Source of the DNA: Capitulum mitella
Taxonomy: Eukaryota > Arthropoda > Thecostraca > Pollicipedomorpha > Pollicipedidae
Direction of reading: 5' to 3'
Length of the DNA: 64,000 bases
NCBI GenBank assembly: GCA_030062745.1
Contig: CP099841.1
Span: 4,720,423-4,784,422, forward strand
In this document: one piece after another, positions 24,353 through 38,783 of the stretch
Position numbering within the stretch: the stretch's first letter is position 1
Layout of the letters: each line of letters begins with the position of its first letter
Made by a program: the position numbers and the translations under genes
Notes under the pieces: generated by a model
What the model was told of the DNA's origin: nothing
Database searches by the model: none
The model's input: only the letters and a program-made list of their open reading frames with translations

Positions 24353-27300
24353 AGGTAAGCAGAAGTGGCGCCGGGACTTTTTACATCGGGGAGTTCGTAG
24401 ATCGGGAAGACACAGTGCAGCTGCTGGAAATCCGGGACATTCCATGCACGTTGTTTGCATTTTTCCCTAAGTCAGAAAAAATCCTAGAGTGAACACATAT
24501 GTAAAACAAAAACATTTTTGGAATACAGTTAGGTTTAGACGTCTGCTTAGGCCCGGGTGGTACAAAATTGAGGATCGACTGCTCCATCTGCACTTAGCTG
24601 CGTGACTCTCCAGCGTCATGTACTATGAAATGGTAATCATGTGAATTTGCCATGGTCCGAATTTAATAACTGTCTAAATCTTCTTTGAGTTATTTGGAAT
24701 GCTCAGACAAACCTTTTCTCATGTTTTTAAGGAAACCTTCCTTAGCCCATCTATCTCCCCGCAATATCGTGCTCTGCAAACGTCGGCCGTTGTTTTTTAA
24801 CGATGGAGAGACAAACGTGGTGCGATCAAGCCTCTTCTATTTTTCGCTCTTACTTTTCTTTTCTGACATACCATCGTATGGTAATTGGTCTGAAATTACT
24901 CTTGCTTGAACCATTCTTTCACTGAAACAAACGACAAAACCGTTGGAAGCTTCAAGCTTAATTTACTTTAATTATAGACCTAACCTTAAAATGTGAGTTT
25001 CCATGTTAACTACATGTTAACTACACTCCATGGCCTTCAATCGTGTCACGCTAGTTATACGTGATTTATATTCTGCTAACTACATTATAAATGCACCGTT
25101 GCGAAAATGGCAACTGGGGCAAATCGGAGCCAAATCTGACTATGTACACTTTCCTTGGCTCTACATATCACCACCCAGATCAGCTGCGATGCAGAGGTGT
25201 CCGGCTCCCGCTGGTCTAATCCTGCTCGTGCCCTCCCAGACCGGCTCGAGCCTTTGTAATGTAGATCTGTGTGAATGATTGCCTGCGATATGATGGCTGC
25301 ATTTTCTGGCGGAGATACCGTCATGGCCTGCTTTGGGTCAGACTGCCGTCCGCTGCATGACATATATGTACAGCGTTCATTTAACTAGTTTATGCTTCGC
25401 ATTTGTTTGCAGATTTTTGCTCTTATTTTGGCAGAGGCATGTTTCAGGCAAGACATACCAATGTATTCCAGCAACAAATTTTTAACCATCGCCGGACCGG
25501 GGATTCATGAGAGCCTCCTTCCAACAAGACCTAGAGAACTTTAAGTCTCACAGGAAAATAATAACACAGTTGGAAAGCCCTGGTGTCACCAGAGGCCATC
25601 TTAGGGCAAATTACCCTGTTCACATTTTCGGCAGAAGCCTTTGGTAACGAAGGCTTCTGCGCGGCTCCAAATGGATGTAACAGAACGAAAAATGCCTGAT
25701 CTACCTATTCAGGGAAAGCGAAAAAGAGGGCAAAACGCTGTGTTTTGTAAGGGTACGGGTCTCGTTTCTCCTGAATGTATAAGCATGTGTCCTGGCTGGA
25801 ATGCGCTGTAAATGTGTCTTGCACGCATATGACGTCTGCAACCAGCATATTAAGGTCAAACACGGCCAATCTAGGTCAAGGTATTAACGCCCATACGTCG
25901 AGCGTTTCTGGTGTCTGGCATATCATGTGCCACAGTGCCCTTGATCAGACTCGGCACAGCATACAATTTTAGTACATCAGATCATGTAATATCCTTTTTA
26001 CGTCAGGAAATCCGTGCCCCAAAGCACCTTGCAGGTAAGCCACTCAGATACCGGGCGGCTGCACGGCCGCAAAACAAAAGCCTAAAAGTTTGCAGGAAAT
26101 TCGCGACCAAAAAATAAAGACTGGGGCCGTACAGGCTGTATAGAAAGAACGCAAGGGTGCAGTTCATATGATTTGTGGCCGTGGAAAAGTGTGTTTTCAT
26201 CGAAAACAAGCATATTGTTTTCAGAAGTCAAATTAAGACGGCCTGAGTTATATAGGATTGGGCCGCCCTTGGAAATTAAGTTCTTATCATATACTAGTGT
26301 TTCCGAAGCGCATACGACTACCAGTAAACATTCCAAGATTGTAAACCGGAGAACTGCACTCGGCTGCATGTCTAAAATTCGGTATGAAGCGTGGCCTGCC
26401 CCTAAGTCACGGGTCAAGGGGTACAATAACGTGCGCATATAACGTGAAAAGTACTAGAGTGAATATCCAAGCAAAAACATCGGTTCATCGGTTCAAAAAA
26501 CTGCCGAAACAGTCCCACAAATTCAGAAGCAAACATAAAAACACCGCATGTTCAGCTGACCTAAGGTCAATAACCCCGACATTTCCGAAAAATTCAAGAT
26601 AGCAAAACCGTTCCGTTTATCATGTTCTATCAGTGTGCCAAGTTTCATGTCAGTCAATGCATTTCACAAAATGTTCAGCCACGTTCACCTTTTTTGGAAT
26701 AGCCTTACTTGAAGTGTCCTAGGTCAACGACCTGAGGCGACCCTGAGTTTGAAAACTGACACGAGGTGTAAGAGTGATGTATGAAAAAGTCTGCTAAATT
26801 TCGTATCTACGTCTTTCGTTTTTTTTGGCTAGTCTCCGAAAATAGGAGGGGGTCCCATAAACTCCTCCACGGCCTGGTGAAGGTCAAGCGCAACATTACG
26901 CGCACGTTAATTCATATTTACAGGCGTCGCGCAAGTCATCTCTAACACAGATACAACGCTTTAAGTCCGACAGATAAACCGGCCTCCGTACTGTTACAAA
27001 GGTGCGCTGAATGCCGTTTACATTTCCACTCAAAACGCCGTAACGGCAAAATGCACCACATCAGGCTTCGTTGACCCGGCTGGATAGAAGACCTCAGGAC
27101 TAAATTCGTGATTAAGTGCAATGTTAAAATCCGATGGTGAAACATGTTGGGATTGGTATCGGTTCCCAGCATAGTCTGAGGCGAAAACAAAACACGGGCG
27201 AAAGGGAAGCTGTTACTTCAACGGACAAGAAAAAATGTGTGGAACAGCCGGTCGTAACACTATTCGGTGATCAATGACTCACAATTCATTTGGCAAGAAA

Positions 27301-30300
27301 TCATTAGGTTTCACCAGGAGGCAGCTCAGTTCCTCAAGACTTTTTGTATCCCTTTCCACAGTAGGTTAACTTGCACGTGCTATTTCAACTCATTGACGCT
27401 TGCTAACTAACTTCGTGAACTTACGCGCTGACTTGTCTACAAAGATATTTCGGAGAGATGTTCCTGTGCTTCCACGACTTTTTGACGTATTTGGTTGAGA
27501 TTCAGTAATTAGTCGCAGTGAGAAATTTCATGAGCGCAAATGAGGTTTCTTTCCCATATCCGTTTACATTGTCGGGAATGCGACTGGAAGAAACCATTGT
27601 GCCAAACAGTGTCCAGAAGTCCAAGATTTCCAAATCTGGGGAAAAACGCAGTGGCCCGTGCACGTTGCCCATTATTGCACGTTATTAGTTGTAGGGTAAT
27701 AAGTGCTCGGAATTCCACTAAACGCCAATCTTAATTCAGTCGCTGGCAGCCACGAGCATTGCATCGTACGCTGGGATGCTGAACGTCGAGTGTCAGGTTA
27801 TTCGTCAAGCGCTTACCTAGATGCTCTGATGCCAGAAATGTTCCCGTAGCCGTAGGAATTTCGGTTGGGCTTTTTAACGGTATTCCACATTTTACTTTTG
27901 TTCTTGGAACGTTCAACAAATTCAGGCGATGCCTTATGTTTTTTTTTAACTTGCAAAACCTAGCCGAAAGCAAATGTCTCACCTGAGCCAGTCACAGTTT
28001 CATGTCACACCCTGCAAACCGCTGAATGCGTGGAGGCGGCAACTTCGGACTAAAATTGTTGAGCTCAAGGCTGACATTGCGATTACTTCTGAAACTGAAG
28101 ACGGCTCTTACTTGAAAATGGCGTCTTCTCGATGAATGCCTCCAGAATGCACTGTTTTGCATTGTATTTGATGCTGTAAACCACTCTGAATTGTAACTCG
28201 AAACGGTTAAACTCGAAGATAGCATCGTAAGATTGCAGTTCGTATCCTGTTTGACGGACATTAAGAGGACGGCACAGGAAGGGAATGAGTCATTTGGTGG
28301 GTGCAATAGCAGCCAAATTTAGAAGCTAATGTTATAGAGCATTCCGCTGAGAATTGAATTCCTGGGCCCATGGACAAATCTCACAGTATATACTGCATCG
28401 AATGCACAAATCGTTGGGTTCCTACCTCCTGAGGCCCAGGAATGACAATGACGAGAACAAATCCACATTATTCGTGCACCTGAATGGCAACAGTAAGCCA
28501 AAATGCCGTGTGTTTTCCTGTCCCGAAAACACTGGAGTCAAATAAATTTCGGCCGGCATCAGCTGGCGGCAGACTGCGAGCACGAGGCGCTGCTTTCGGC
28601 GGGGTCAGGCAGCCAGGGCATCGGTCACAGATGCTATCAGTGGCGGCCGAATCTCTCTGAATCCCCTGGCGTCCGGACGGATTCCGAGTCCCGGAATCTT
28701 ACGGGAGGTCGTAGATTTCGGCGGAGATTTCCGCACTGGCTGCGGGCGTTGCCGCCGACTCGGAGGAAAGACTTAGAGCAGCTTTCGGCGCCACGTGCGC
28801 ATAGGAAACAACGTATCTTGGCTCAGTGCAGAAAGAACAGATTAAGATATTTTGCATACGATCAAATATATAGTATCACTAAATGTCGTTCCGCACTATT
28901 GCTTTTGTTCGCTTAAACATACTGAGTTAATGAAAAGTTTTGCTCGCCGTAAACCCGCTTTTGACACCGATGGAGACTCTTTCATCATGTGTTTTGAGAC
29001 TTTTAAGCGCCCTCAAATGGTGAGGGTGTTTTGAAACACTGAAATACTCATCGATCGACATGCGTTGCAATGCATTAAATAAGTGGTATTTGCTGTGATA
29101 TGACATTCTGGGAGCCGAAAATCAAATCAAACAAAATCAAATTGCTTGTCAACATCCACCCATTTAGTGGGTCTTTCGCATGCAAAAAGATGTGGCGGCC
29201 TTTCTTTTCGCTGCTGCAAGATGACCAAGAAACCATAACGGCCAAAAAAGCCAAGGCGACGCCGGGAAATGCTTTCGCACATCCGTATCGCGCAGTGGGA
29301 ACGCACATAAATACCAACTACAGAGCTCGGGAATTCATCTGGGACTTCCTTTGTCATAAATGCGCTGTTTGGCGTCTCTGGGGATTAAAGCGAACACCGC
29401 TTAACTTCCTGGTTTAATGATAGAAGTCCCTCGCACCCAAGGACACCCGGCTAATGAGTATTTACCAAGAGCGGGCTACAATGAAGCTAAATGTGCATCT
29501 CACCACACTGGCAAGTGCAAAGCGGCGGGATGCAATGCACAAGCGATCCGCCTGCGGTAAGCTATCAGAGTTCAGGAAACAAGAAAAAGTGCTTGGAAAA
29601 AACCAAACAGTTTGAGATAAGTTGGCGCGACGAGGCATGACCCTTAAACTAAAGAGTGACCGAAGCAGTTATCAGCTTGGTTTGTGCTCTTAGCGCTAAT
29701 ATGTGCTTCCATGGAGTGGCCATGCATTATCTCTTTATACCGTGACATGGGAACTACGCTAATGCCCTACTCTGGCCCCGTATTAATTTTGCCTGTTAGC
29801 GTCAGCCACGTGGATAATCTAAACAATCTTAGAGCTCAACGGAATAATCGCATCCTTTGAGATGATGGGAAGCAGAAGACGTTTTGACCACGATATCCGC
29901 ACCGCATTTGCGTGGATGAAATTTCGGAGAACTATTAAGCCATAACTCTTTCGTAATGCTGGAGTAAATTGGTACGCGTTTCTGGCTGCTCAAAGTAGAT
30001 ACATAAACGATCCCAATGCACGTCATAAACTGAGGCTTCAATTTGCCTCAACTTTACTTGAAAGTTCTGAGTTGCTCAAGGACTTTCTTCAATAGCCCAG
30101 GCATTCCCAAGTCGAGTTGATCAACGAACCCAGAAAGTTATGCAGTTTCCAACCACAAAGAGGTGAAACCATTAGGAACACTTGCTGAATTTCCTTCTGA
30201 GATTACAGAAACTTTGAAGTGCATCGAAAGCTCTTCCATTCCGGTAAATTAGCCTCATACCAGGTTGGAGGTCTTCTGTGAGAACCAACTAGTTAATGAC

Positions 30301-31019
30301 AACTAGCAAACCAGAATCACTGTAATGTCGCATAAAAACTGCCCCAAGACTCACTAGTCCGATGCTTTGTTGGACGCCTGGCGAGCGAGGTCTACTAAGT
30401 CTACTGGCCTGCTGGTACGTCTTTCATTTCGGAAGCATACTTTTTCATTTTATTTCGCACATTTACCAGTATCAGCCTTCATGCATTTCGAAGTGCAAAC
30501 AGATATTGGTCGGTCTAGTTTAACATTTTTCACTATAGGAAATACAGGTTTCAAAGCTGAGCTCGCCCGCCGTGTTGTTTGCTGTTATTATTGCGCGATT
30601 AGTAAAACGCGTAAAATTATGTATAAGAGCGAATACATGACTCCTGGAATAACCATGTAGACAAAAGAACTTGCAAGCTAACGCAAGAAGGCTGGGCTGT
30701 GCACACATGAAACATTTGAAGAATTGATGAGCCTTTTAGTGAAAGTTTTATGATTCGGCGTCTTACGGCCGCGAAGTCATTAGCCTACAGAGAGCGCCAT
30801 GGCCGGACAGGTCAAACCGCTTAATTGAGTTCCTTGCTAGTTGAAGAGAGACTCAGTCTGCCGCCTCGCTCTTAACCAGTTCCTGAGCCATTTTTTGCAT
30901 GCTACTTGCTCTTTTTGTTCCCCTTACGTTCTTACCTCCGCCAACCTGGTGTTAACGGAATTCGCCCAAAACATATGATGGCAGCTCAACAATAGGCACT
31001 CTTTAACTCGGTGTATGCT
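24353..31019. other. No supported gene
   Basis: AT-rich DNA with short open frames in all six frames and no recognised domain. Scattered AGGTCA words lie at 25850-25890, 26560-26730 and 26880. A GC-rich patch lies at 28555-28800. Confidence 0.65.
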
Positions 31020-31690
31020 TTCCGTCGTGCTGGACTATCCACGTACGTGCCTCGGGTGCCGCCGCCCGCCGTAAATCTGCCGCTCTGATGACGGAGCAGA
31101 TGTGGCCGCCATGCTCCGATGACAAATATGCGCGCTGTGGAGAGGGCTACCGCGAATCTGGCCGCGGCTCGGACAAATTTCAGCCGGCGTTTGACGGATG
31201 GCCCAAGTTTGGCCGAGCCCGCCGTGTCCGGCCGTAGGGCCCGATACAAAAATGGCCCGGGCGTAGTTTGGCGCCGTAAATCCTGCGCTTCCGCTGTTTT
31301 ATGCGTCCTGAAGGACTCATCGGGTCGTAAAGTCTAGTCCTTCGCAGCACACCAAATACAAACCAGTCTAATGCGTCATTTGGAAATGGCCGTTTCGCCT
31401 GGCCCATTGAGAAGCGGTGTGCGCGGTCGTCGGGCAGCGGTGTAGCCAGGCCGGGAGCGGGGGGGGGAGCGGCAGCACTGCGTCCACCGGCCTCGGCGCC
31501 CGAGAAATCATGGCCCACCGGCGCCGGCTCTGATTAAAACCTTAACGCCCGTCCACCGGGCATAAATCGTTTCATTAGGCATTCAAAGCATTTTCATTAA
31601 TGCAACACTTGGCGAGCGGACCGGCATCAGGCCGAGAAGCGGGTCATCGCCATTGGAATTGGGAAAATAATTGAGCGAATTAGAGCGTCA
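31020..31690. other. GC island with homeodomain-like AT core words
   Basis: The GC-rich part at 31020-31540 has open frames on both strands. The flank 31555-31680 carries CATAAATCGTTTCATTAGG and TTTTCATTAATGC, which resemble homeodomain/Caudal-type sites. It shares CGAATCTGGCCGCGG with the 23.6-kb island. An enhancer is only a guess. Confidence 0.25.
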
Positions 31691-31738
31691 GCAGCGAAGC
31701 AGAGCGGTCATTTCGACCCAGCACGGACGGGGTCCCGC

Positions 31739-31814
31739 TCAGGGGCTGGATCTGGACAGGGCGGGATCGGACAGCATCAGGGGCTGGATCTGGACAGGGC
31801 GGGATCGGACAGCA
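31739..31814. repeat. Perfect 38-bp tandem duplication
   Basis: Two identical units starting TCAGGGGCTGGATCTGGACA. Perfect identity suggests a recent event. Confidence 0.93.
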
Positions 31815-31879
31815 GAGTGGCGTGTCGCGGTCCGGACGGTATTCTCTGGACAGACACGGCCCCGGTGGCAGCCGGTGGT

Positions 31880-32200
31880 GGGTTTGACTCCGAGCAGTAT
31901 CTGGTGACTGGACTGAGTTCAGGAAGCATGCAGTAATGGGACTGAGTCCAGGCTGTGTCCAGTGGCAGGTCCAGGTCCAGGCAGACTCCGATGGTGGGCC
32001 CGGGTCCAGGCAATAGCCAGTGGTGGCACTGAGTCCAGGCAGTATTTAATGGCGGGTCCGGATCTAGGCAGTGCCTAGTCTCGTGTCCAGATCCATACAG
32101 TATCCAGGGATGATACCGGGTGTAATCAGTACCCAGTGGCGGGTAAAGGTCAGGGCAGTGTTTGACAGCAGGAACTGAGTTCGGGCATTGAGTTGTCAAT
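31880..32200. repeat. Degenerate minisatellite based on GGACTGAGTCCAGGCAGT
   Basis: Some eight to ten diverged units carry the words GTCCAGGCAGT and AGTGGCGGGT. The reverse strand is open for 140 codons and reads repeated CLDPDPPLNTAWTQ-like peptides, which is a by-product of the repeat. Confidence 0.75.
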
Positions 32201-32659
32201 CCAGATCCATCAAGCTAGTAGAAATGGGAGCGGTGTTGGAAACACGGACATTTTTTGGCGTCGACACACACCAAAAAGTTGTACACTTACACACATTTTG
32301 TACTCCAAAAGTCACTATTATTTATCATCAAAAAGCTGCATTAACAGCATTTTGAAAAGCAGTATCCTTCATGCCCTGCTATCCGTTCAGACGTCTCTTC
32401 AGTTCTGTATTTTTTCCAGAACTGATTGGAGAAAATCAAGGCTTCAAATCAATTTCTCCAGGCAGTGCCCAATCACCACTGCTGTCTTTCTCGCTCTGGC
32501 TGCATTATTTCGCTCTATATTCCACGCTCCAATGACTTTGGGCAAACTGATAAGAATTAATGACATTGCAGAAATGGAATGCTGTTGTTGAGGGATCATC
32601 TAAATGACTATGATTGTAAATATAATCTCTTGTCCCAGCCTGTGTTAGCCGGCAATACA

Positions 32660-32732
32660 TCCGCAATAAATAAATAAATAAGTAAATAAATAAATAAATA
32701 AGTAAACAAATAGATAAATAAATAAATAAACC
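32660..32732. repeat. AATA tetranucleotide repeat
   Basis: (AATA)n with a few G or C substitutions. It could be the tail of a LINE on the plus strand, but no LINE coding sequence precedes it. Confidence 0.9.
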
Positions 32733-32739
32733 AACAAAA

Positions 32740-35700
32740 ATGAAGGCCACAGCACTGGGAACGATATTCCCATTTGTTGTCATGCATGATATATCTGCCT
32801 CATCATTTTTGTTTTTATATTTTAGAGCAGTCTCGCTGCTCTACGAAGTCAAGACTTATTCAGTGAATCATCACGCAGCGTTCCTTTTCGCCACGACAAA
32901 CGGCATCCACCTATTACTCCAGGCGACCTCCATGCAGTTAAGCACGACTCGCCGTCGCTGGATAATTGCAGCTGTCGTCAGGCGCGGCACCTGTTATGAC
33001 TTATCTGAGTAACAGAACGCAAACGAGCGGTTAACAGCGGTTAACTCTTGACTCAATGAATCGCAAAACCCGATCATAATCAGCTGCGTCTGCATTACGC
33101 CAGGTCTCAGGCCAACGTAGCCACTGTTGTTTTTTTTAACCGAGCATATCACAGCCTTTGAAATGAGAGATCGTGGACTGTCAATGGGTCATTTGAATTC
33201 CAATGGGTGCGAACTGGGTTCCCGGAGAAAGCAAACGGCGAACTAAATTTTCGTAGGAAATATGCGGTATATATTTCCACGGAATCGTCTGATTCCTGCA
33301 GTCTGCACGCGTTATTAATCAATCGCTATCGGGTGGGCCTTCCTCCATGCAAACAGGACTTCACAGTCTGATCGGGTTGGTTATTTCTGCATCTGGCAGA
33401 ATACGTCAGGAAGGATTCTGGAACACCGGACTGAAATGCTTCTGACAAGGCTGGACGGGACTGACATGTTAGTAAAGTGTTTATAGACGAGGAAGTATGT
33501 AAGATCACCCAAAAGCAGAAACAATAAAAGAGATAATCAGCGGTATTTCGAGGAATGTAACTGCCTTTCATGTGCAGATGCATCTTTTCCTTGTGATACC
33601 CAGTTTATATGCATGTCAACGCCATATAAGATCCATATTTCTCATATGAACGCATGACAAAACTTTATATTCTAAAAAATCTACTCACACACCAAGAACA
33701 AAATCCAGGTTTCCAACACCAGATGGGAATGAGTTCGCACATGGGTCAAGCCAGATCCTTCGGGCTAAATCATTGCGTGGCAAACTGAAGAATTTCATTG
33801 CTTTAGCTGTACGGAATATATGCATAATGTTTTAACTCAAAAGCAGGATTGTTTCGTCACAGCTTAACATGCCTCCTCGGTCAGTGGGATCAATGTAAGT
33901 GACAGTGACAGTACACGTTGAGCAGTTTAACCATTCAGTCATCAACTCAGAAGAACGCTTTTACAGACTCATACTGAATGATTTCGGCCACGGCCCACAG
34001 ACGCTAAAAAATCACGCACGTAAAACATGATCTTTTTTGTGGTAAAGTATACAGAACCCGTGATGCAATATCTACCTTTAAATGTTAGATATCATGCCAT
34101 TTTATGGTTCCAAATATGACTACCTCATACGCATTGGAAGATGCATGGAAGCCTCGAGACGGTCCAGGTCCCTTACAACGTTGTTCGTGTGTATAGCGGC
34201 GGTATCAGGAGCGGCCGTTCGGTAGGCGAAACTTGCCATCTCTATAGCGGATTGAACGACTGCCCGACCCTCTCGTCATTTGGACCTCTTGACCACGCTG
34301 GAGTGTTTTCGCGGAATGAGTTCTTTGATCTTCAATCACGGTCGTAGCCAGTCGCTAGGAAGTGTTTAGCAACGTGAGCAACCAAGAAACGGTAGTCAGC
34401 TTATAGTATATAGGTACTGTTTCTAAACATACTCGTGACAAAATTGTCTTGTATTATACTCAGGACTATCAGACCACAGCCAAGCACGCTTACAAGATTT
34501 AGTAAGATAATCATACTACAACACTGACTTAGAACCTTATCGAAGAAGCTTCTTTCGCTGAATGAAACCAACGACAGGATGAACAAACGCAGCTTACACT
34601 TATGGATATTGGGACTTTCAAAACTTGGAAGTCATCGTATCACAAATCATCTGATCAAACACCAAAGCATTGCGATTACTTTAATCGGTTGTCAGGAAAG
34701 GCGCCCAAAATATCATTTAAAGCATGGAAAAACTTTTCCACATGTGTGAACCCTGCCCACTTATTTGTTTAGCCGAATCCTTAGTCTGCACAGCATACGA
34801 GCTACCACGAGTTCAGAAGGTGAGACGGGAATTCCAAATGCGACACAAGAGTACCGGGGTGCCGGAAGACAGTTTTTTTTGAGCGACGCAAGAACGGCAC
34901 TTCAAATCGACAGGCCCTGCACAGGCTGATATCAATCTCTCCTCCCCTTTCCCGCAGGAACTGTTTCGCTCCTAGAGACAGGAAAAAATCCGTGTTCGGA
35001 GCGACTGAGCATTCAGTAACGGCTCAAAAACCGGAAAAGACAACCGGGCAAGGGCGGCTCATCATGTTGAAGGCCGCTATAAGCAAACACTGCGCAAGGC
35101 TGGACCTCGGCACTCGCCAGCTTACGTCACTATGGCGAACACCAACGTCACCGCGGCTCTGATGACGCCGTCGTTGGTGACTTGTAATGCTTTCACCCGT
35201 ACACTGACGACCATCAGGATGTCTTCAGGGGTTGTGCAATGCCTGGCCACCCGAACTTCAGAAATTGACGCAAATTATTTTCAGACAGTGTCTTCAGACT
35301 TTTTGCCGGAGCATGACGGTGACTTAGCGTATTCTGCAGAGACTGGTTTCAGCTCAAGCATACCAGCACACAGGCCACCCATTGCCGCAGCTATTTCTTG
35401 GAGAAGCCGGTGGTCTTTGCAGGGACCTTCCAGCACCGCACCATTAGGTAGGAGAACTCCCGACGCTGGCCCAGTCACAGCCAGGCTTCAGGTTCCTACC
35501 CTGGACTGACTCAGCTGAGTGAAGCCCGGCAGAGACTCTTCAGCCACAGAGACTCCTGGCGGCGCTCCTCTCCACGGAGATTCTCCTGTCGGCGCTGAGG
35601 CTGGGCGTCCCTGCAGGAGTTGGCACCGGTCGCGGTCGCACGTCCGTCCGCCGGCTCAGGCAGTGCGGATCGGCTGGCCTTGGGCCGCTGACCCTCGCTG

Positions 35701-38325
35701 CGAGCGGACTGCGGACTGCGGACGTTAGGTCGACGGTCCGAGTTAATCGTTGTTACAGGTGCACTGGCCGGCCTCACAGCTGCGCCGACGACCGAGTTTT
35801 GGCCACGGCTGAACTGGGAAGGCCACCGACGTCTGCAGGTTCAGTCAGAACTCACAGCAGTAGTGATGGGGTGGCACAAAATTACTGATGAGCCATATTC
35901 GAACAATTTCGTCCGAATTCGTCTTTATGGTCGTAAAACTGGAAGCCACTAGCCCGAAAAGTGTGCCTTATTGGTTTATGCAAGTGTTTTTAAATGATTG
36001 AATATACCTGTTTCCCGGAAATTTAGTACAGTTTTTTTTACAAATTTTCCTATGGTTCACCGGTTTCGGCAAACTGTCGGAAAAACAAGCAGGTGTCTTT
36101 TTTTCCTCGCGCTTCTTTTCTGTCAAAAACTTTCATGGCCTATCTTAATTGCAATGCGTTGAAACATCCCGCAATATGATGCTAAAATGAGTGTTTTCAA
36201 ATTATGGTGCATGTGCAGCCCAATGTTCCGGGCGTAAAGAATATGACTGATTTAAAAAACAGTGATAGAAATTCGCTTCCGTGTCGTTTGAGCGGAGCAA
36301 ATTGAAAAGCATTGTGGTTACCCCCATATATTTGCCATCGTATCAAAGACGGGTTTGTGGTCATGCCAATATTAGGCCAGTTTTTAGCAAGATCCTTTCA
36401 TAGATTTTGTTTTTAAACATTCGATCTAAGCGCTTTGCTACTGGCTTTGGGATCAGAATCCGCACCGAACAACGCTTGTTGCACACACTCTTATCCCTAC
36501 ACCTGCAAGCAGTTTCACAAAGAGAAATTTACAACTTAGACCTAGCTGTAAGTTGAAAATTTGTTATTATACCTACAGTTTTTGGCTACAGCCTTTGTGA
36601 AACTGGTTGCTGATCGCGCAATTCAAAGTTAACGGCGTCATTTTGAGGAAAAAGTTGAACGTGCCGGCATGAACCAAACGGTCGCACGATAGCCAGTGTC
36701 TCCCTCTATAGGTCAGTTGCCAGATGACCTGCAGGAAGAAAAGCGAACGTCTAGGCGACCTGAATCGACCTTGCCAACGCGGGTTGGCAGGGGGTAGACG
36801 CTCGGCCAGCTGAGTTACCCGACTATTTTTAACGGCTACTTTTTTGATAATCGTGATCATTTTCGAAATGAGGAGTGCTGTAAGTTTCATGTTTGGGTAT
36901 AGCATTGACGTGACAGCCCACCAAATTTGCTATTTTGCGTAACAAGGCGTTCAGTTCTTTGTTCCTTGAAACCTGATTTCGCAATGTTACTTTTAAGTCT
37001 AAAAAGTGCCAGTTCCTTTTGCAGCGCCAAAGAGCGGGTACCGAGCAAATACCTTGATTGAACGCTATATAAAGCATACATTTCTCAATCTCTGTAAAGG
37101 TTTCATATTGTGCCGTCTACCGACCAATAACCTGGCAATACTTGTATCGCCATCGCCAGGCTGGTTTGTTCCGTCGAAAACCCTCAGCCCATGGACAAAC
37201 GTCTGAAGTGGGACGATCTTAACGTGATTTGAAAACTCAGTGGGTTAGTTGTTCGAAGAGACAGTTTACTGGGTGGAAATCCATGACACTGCTGTCATTA
37301 CTAGAAGGCAACCGAGAAGTCTGCATGGGGATTTCGATGAAGGCATGGAAGGTTTGAGGCAAATTTCAAGACGACGATGGGAACAATTTTCAAAAGGAGG
37401 CACTGGTAGATCTTGAGGTCTCTCTTCCTAACCGACGCCATACGCCTAATTTTGGAGCTGAAAAAGTGAGGAACCGCTACCTTTTGCCACTGGATCAAAC
37501 CAACGCCCGTAATAGCTGGTAATTCTCTGGCGAACCTCAAGGAACAAAGCTAATATTCGTAGCCGTTCACTGATGGCAAATGTACTTCGCAGCGTGGAAC
37601 CTCTCACAAATTCTTCATCCCGTTGTACTGCCAGTGATTATAGCCGCAGCATGCGACATGCAAATGTGGACTTGACTGACCTACTGACTGCCCCAAAAAG
37701 AAAAGATCCATTCAGACTGGCTTCAGTGATTACCGACATGCATTAATAACAAACACTCGCAGAAACAGATACAACTTCACTGTCGGCACACTGAAATCAT
37801 GTGCGTCCTAACAGCTATAATTAGTCGGATGCCACGGCCACAGCGTATCGGTCATCTGAAGTCCCCAGTCGTTCTGTTGGGTCGCTTCGTGGAGACTGTT
37901 CACCACCAGACTTCTACGACGAAATCGGATGTCCGCTGCCCAGTAGAAAATCTGGATACATCGCCACGACGCACGAGCCGCCCATTGGCCGACTATTCAT
38001 GACGGCATTAGTTTCCCGGGCCCAAGCATTGCAACATGCAATATGGTTTACACTGCCAAGAACGTGCTAAGTGATTTGAATATTAAATTTTCCTTTGCGC
38101 TACACAGCATAAAAGCCTTTCGAGTAACCTGCATACGCTGATAGCACAGGACTGTCACCATAATGAAAACTCAGGCTGTCGTAATCGTACTGCCTTAGTT
38201 GCCGCAACGTTCTACGCGACAAAGCCGAGCTCCAGGCATTTCTTGCCTGTAAAATCCCACCCTTCCCTTCAACTGGCACATCTCCACCGGTTCAGAAGGC
38301 ATTATATCATCAACATTATACTTCT
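32740..38325. other. No supported gene
   Basis: AT-rich. A GC-rich patch lies at 35490-35790. A tRNA-like stretch lies on the minus strand near 36750-36825 (TAACTCAGCTGG as A box, AAGGTCGATTCAGG as B box) that could be a SINE head but does not fold as a tRNA. Confidence 0.6.
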
Positions 38326-38331
38326 TTTATT
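38326..38331 (-). terminator. Candidate polyadenylation signal for importin-alpha
   Basis: A minus-strand AATAAA lies about 450 bp past the importin-alpha stop. It is the first canonical hexamer I found downstream. The implied 3'UTR starts with a GTCAC pentamer run (38737-38768). Confidence 0.35.
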
Positions 38332-38736
38332 TCCTTACAAAATATTCGAACGACTAAAACGTAAAATATCTGAGGATTAGGTGGCGCACGGTCACGCAAA
38401 CAATGACAACGTGGACAGCCGCATGCGACAGCGGAAATGGGGAGCAGCCATTTCCAGAGGCGCTCCCCGCATGCTTTCAGCTGCAGAAAGGATAGACGGC
38501 CAGAAGGTCAAATCGCTAGAGGGGCCGGAACCCCGTTGTACATAATCAGTCAGGCCCAGGACCGCGCGCTGCAACCCCGTCAGTCTTCAGTCGAGGCCCA
38601 GCCTGACTGCGTCCACTCATCCCCTCACGCTCACGGTAAACGTCACCAGTCGCAGTCGCGCACGCGCGCATCACAGTTGTCGGCACCGTCCCGTCCGGCG
38701 CGCGGCCGACGCGGCACCCCTGCCGGCGTCACGCCG

Positions 38737-38768
38737 CCGCCCGTCACGTCACGTCACGTCACGTCACG
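38737..38768. repeat. GTCAC pentanucleotide repeat in the importin-alpha 3'UTR
   Basis: About six direct copies of a 5-base unit start 16 bases beyond the stop codon. Confidence 0.85.
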
Positions 38769-38783
38769 CGCGGCCCGGCGCCG

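Noticed and set aside
36750..36825. tRNA-like A and B boxes on the minus strand
   Set aside because: Acceptor and T stems do not pair, so it is not a tRNA gene. A SINE head remains possible.
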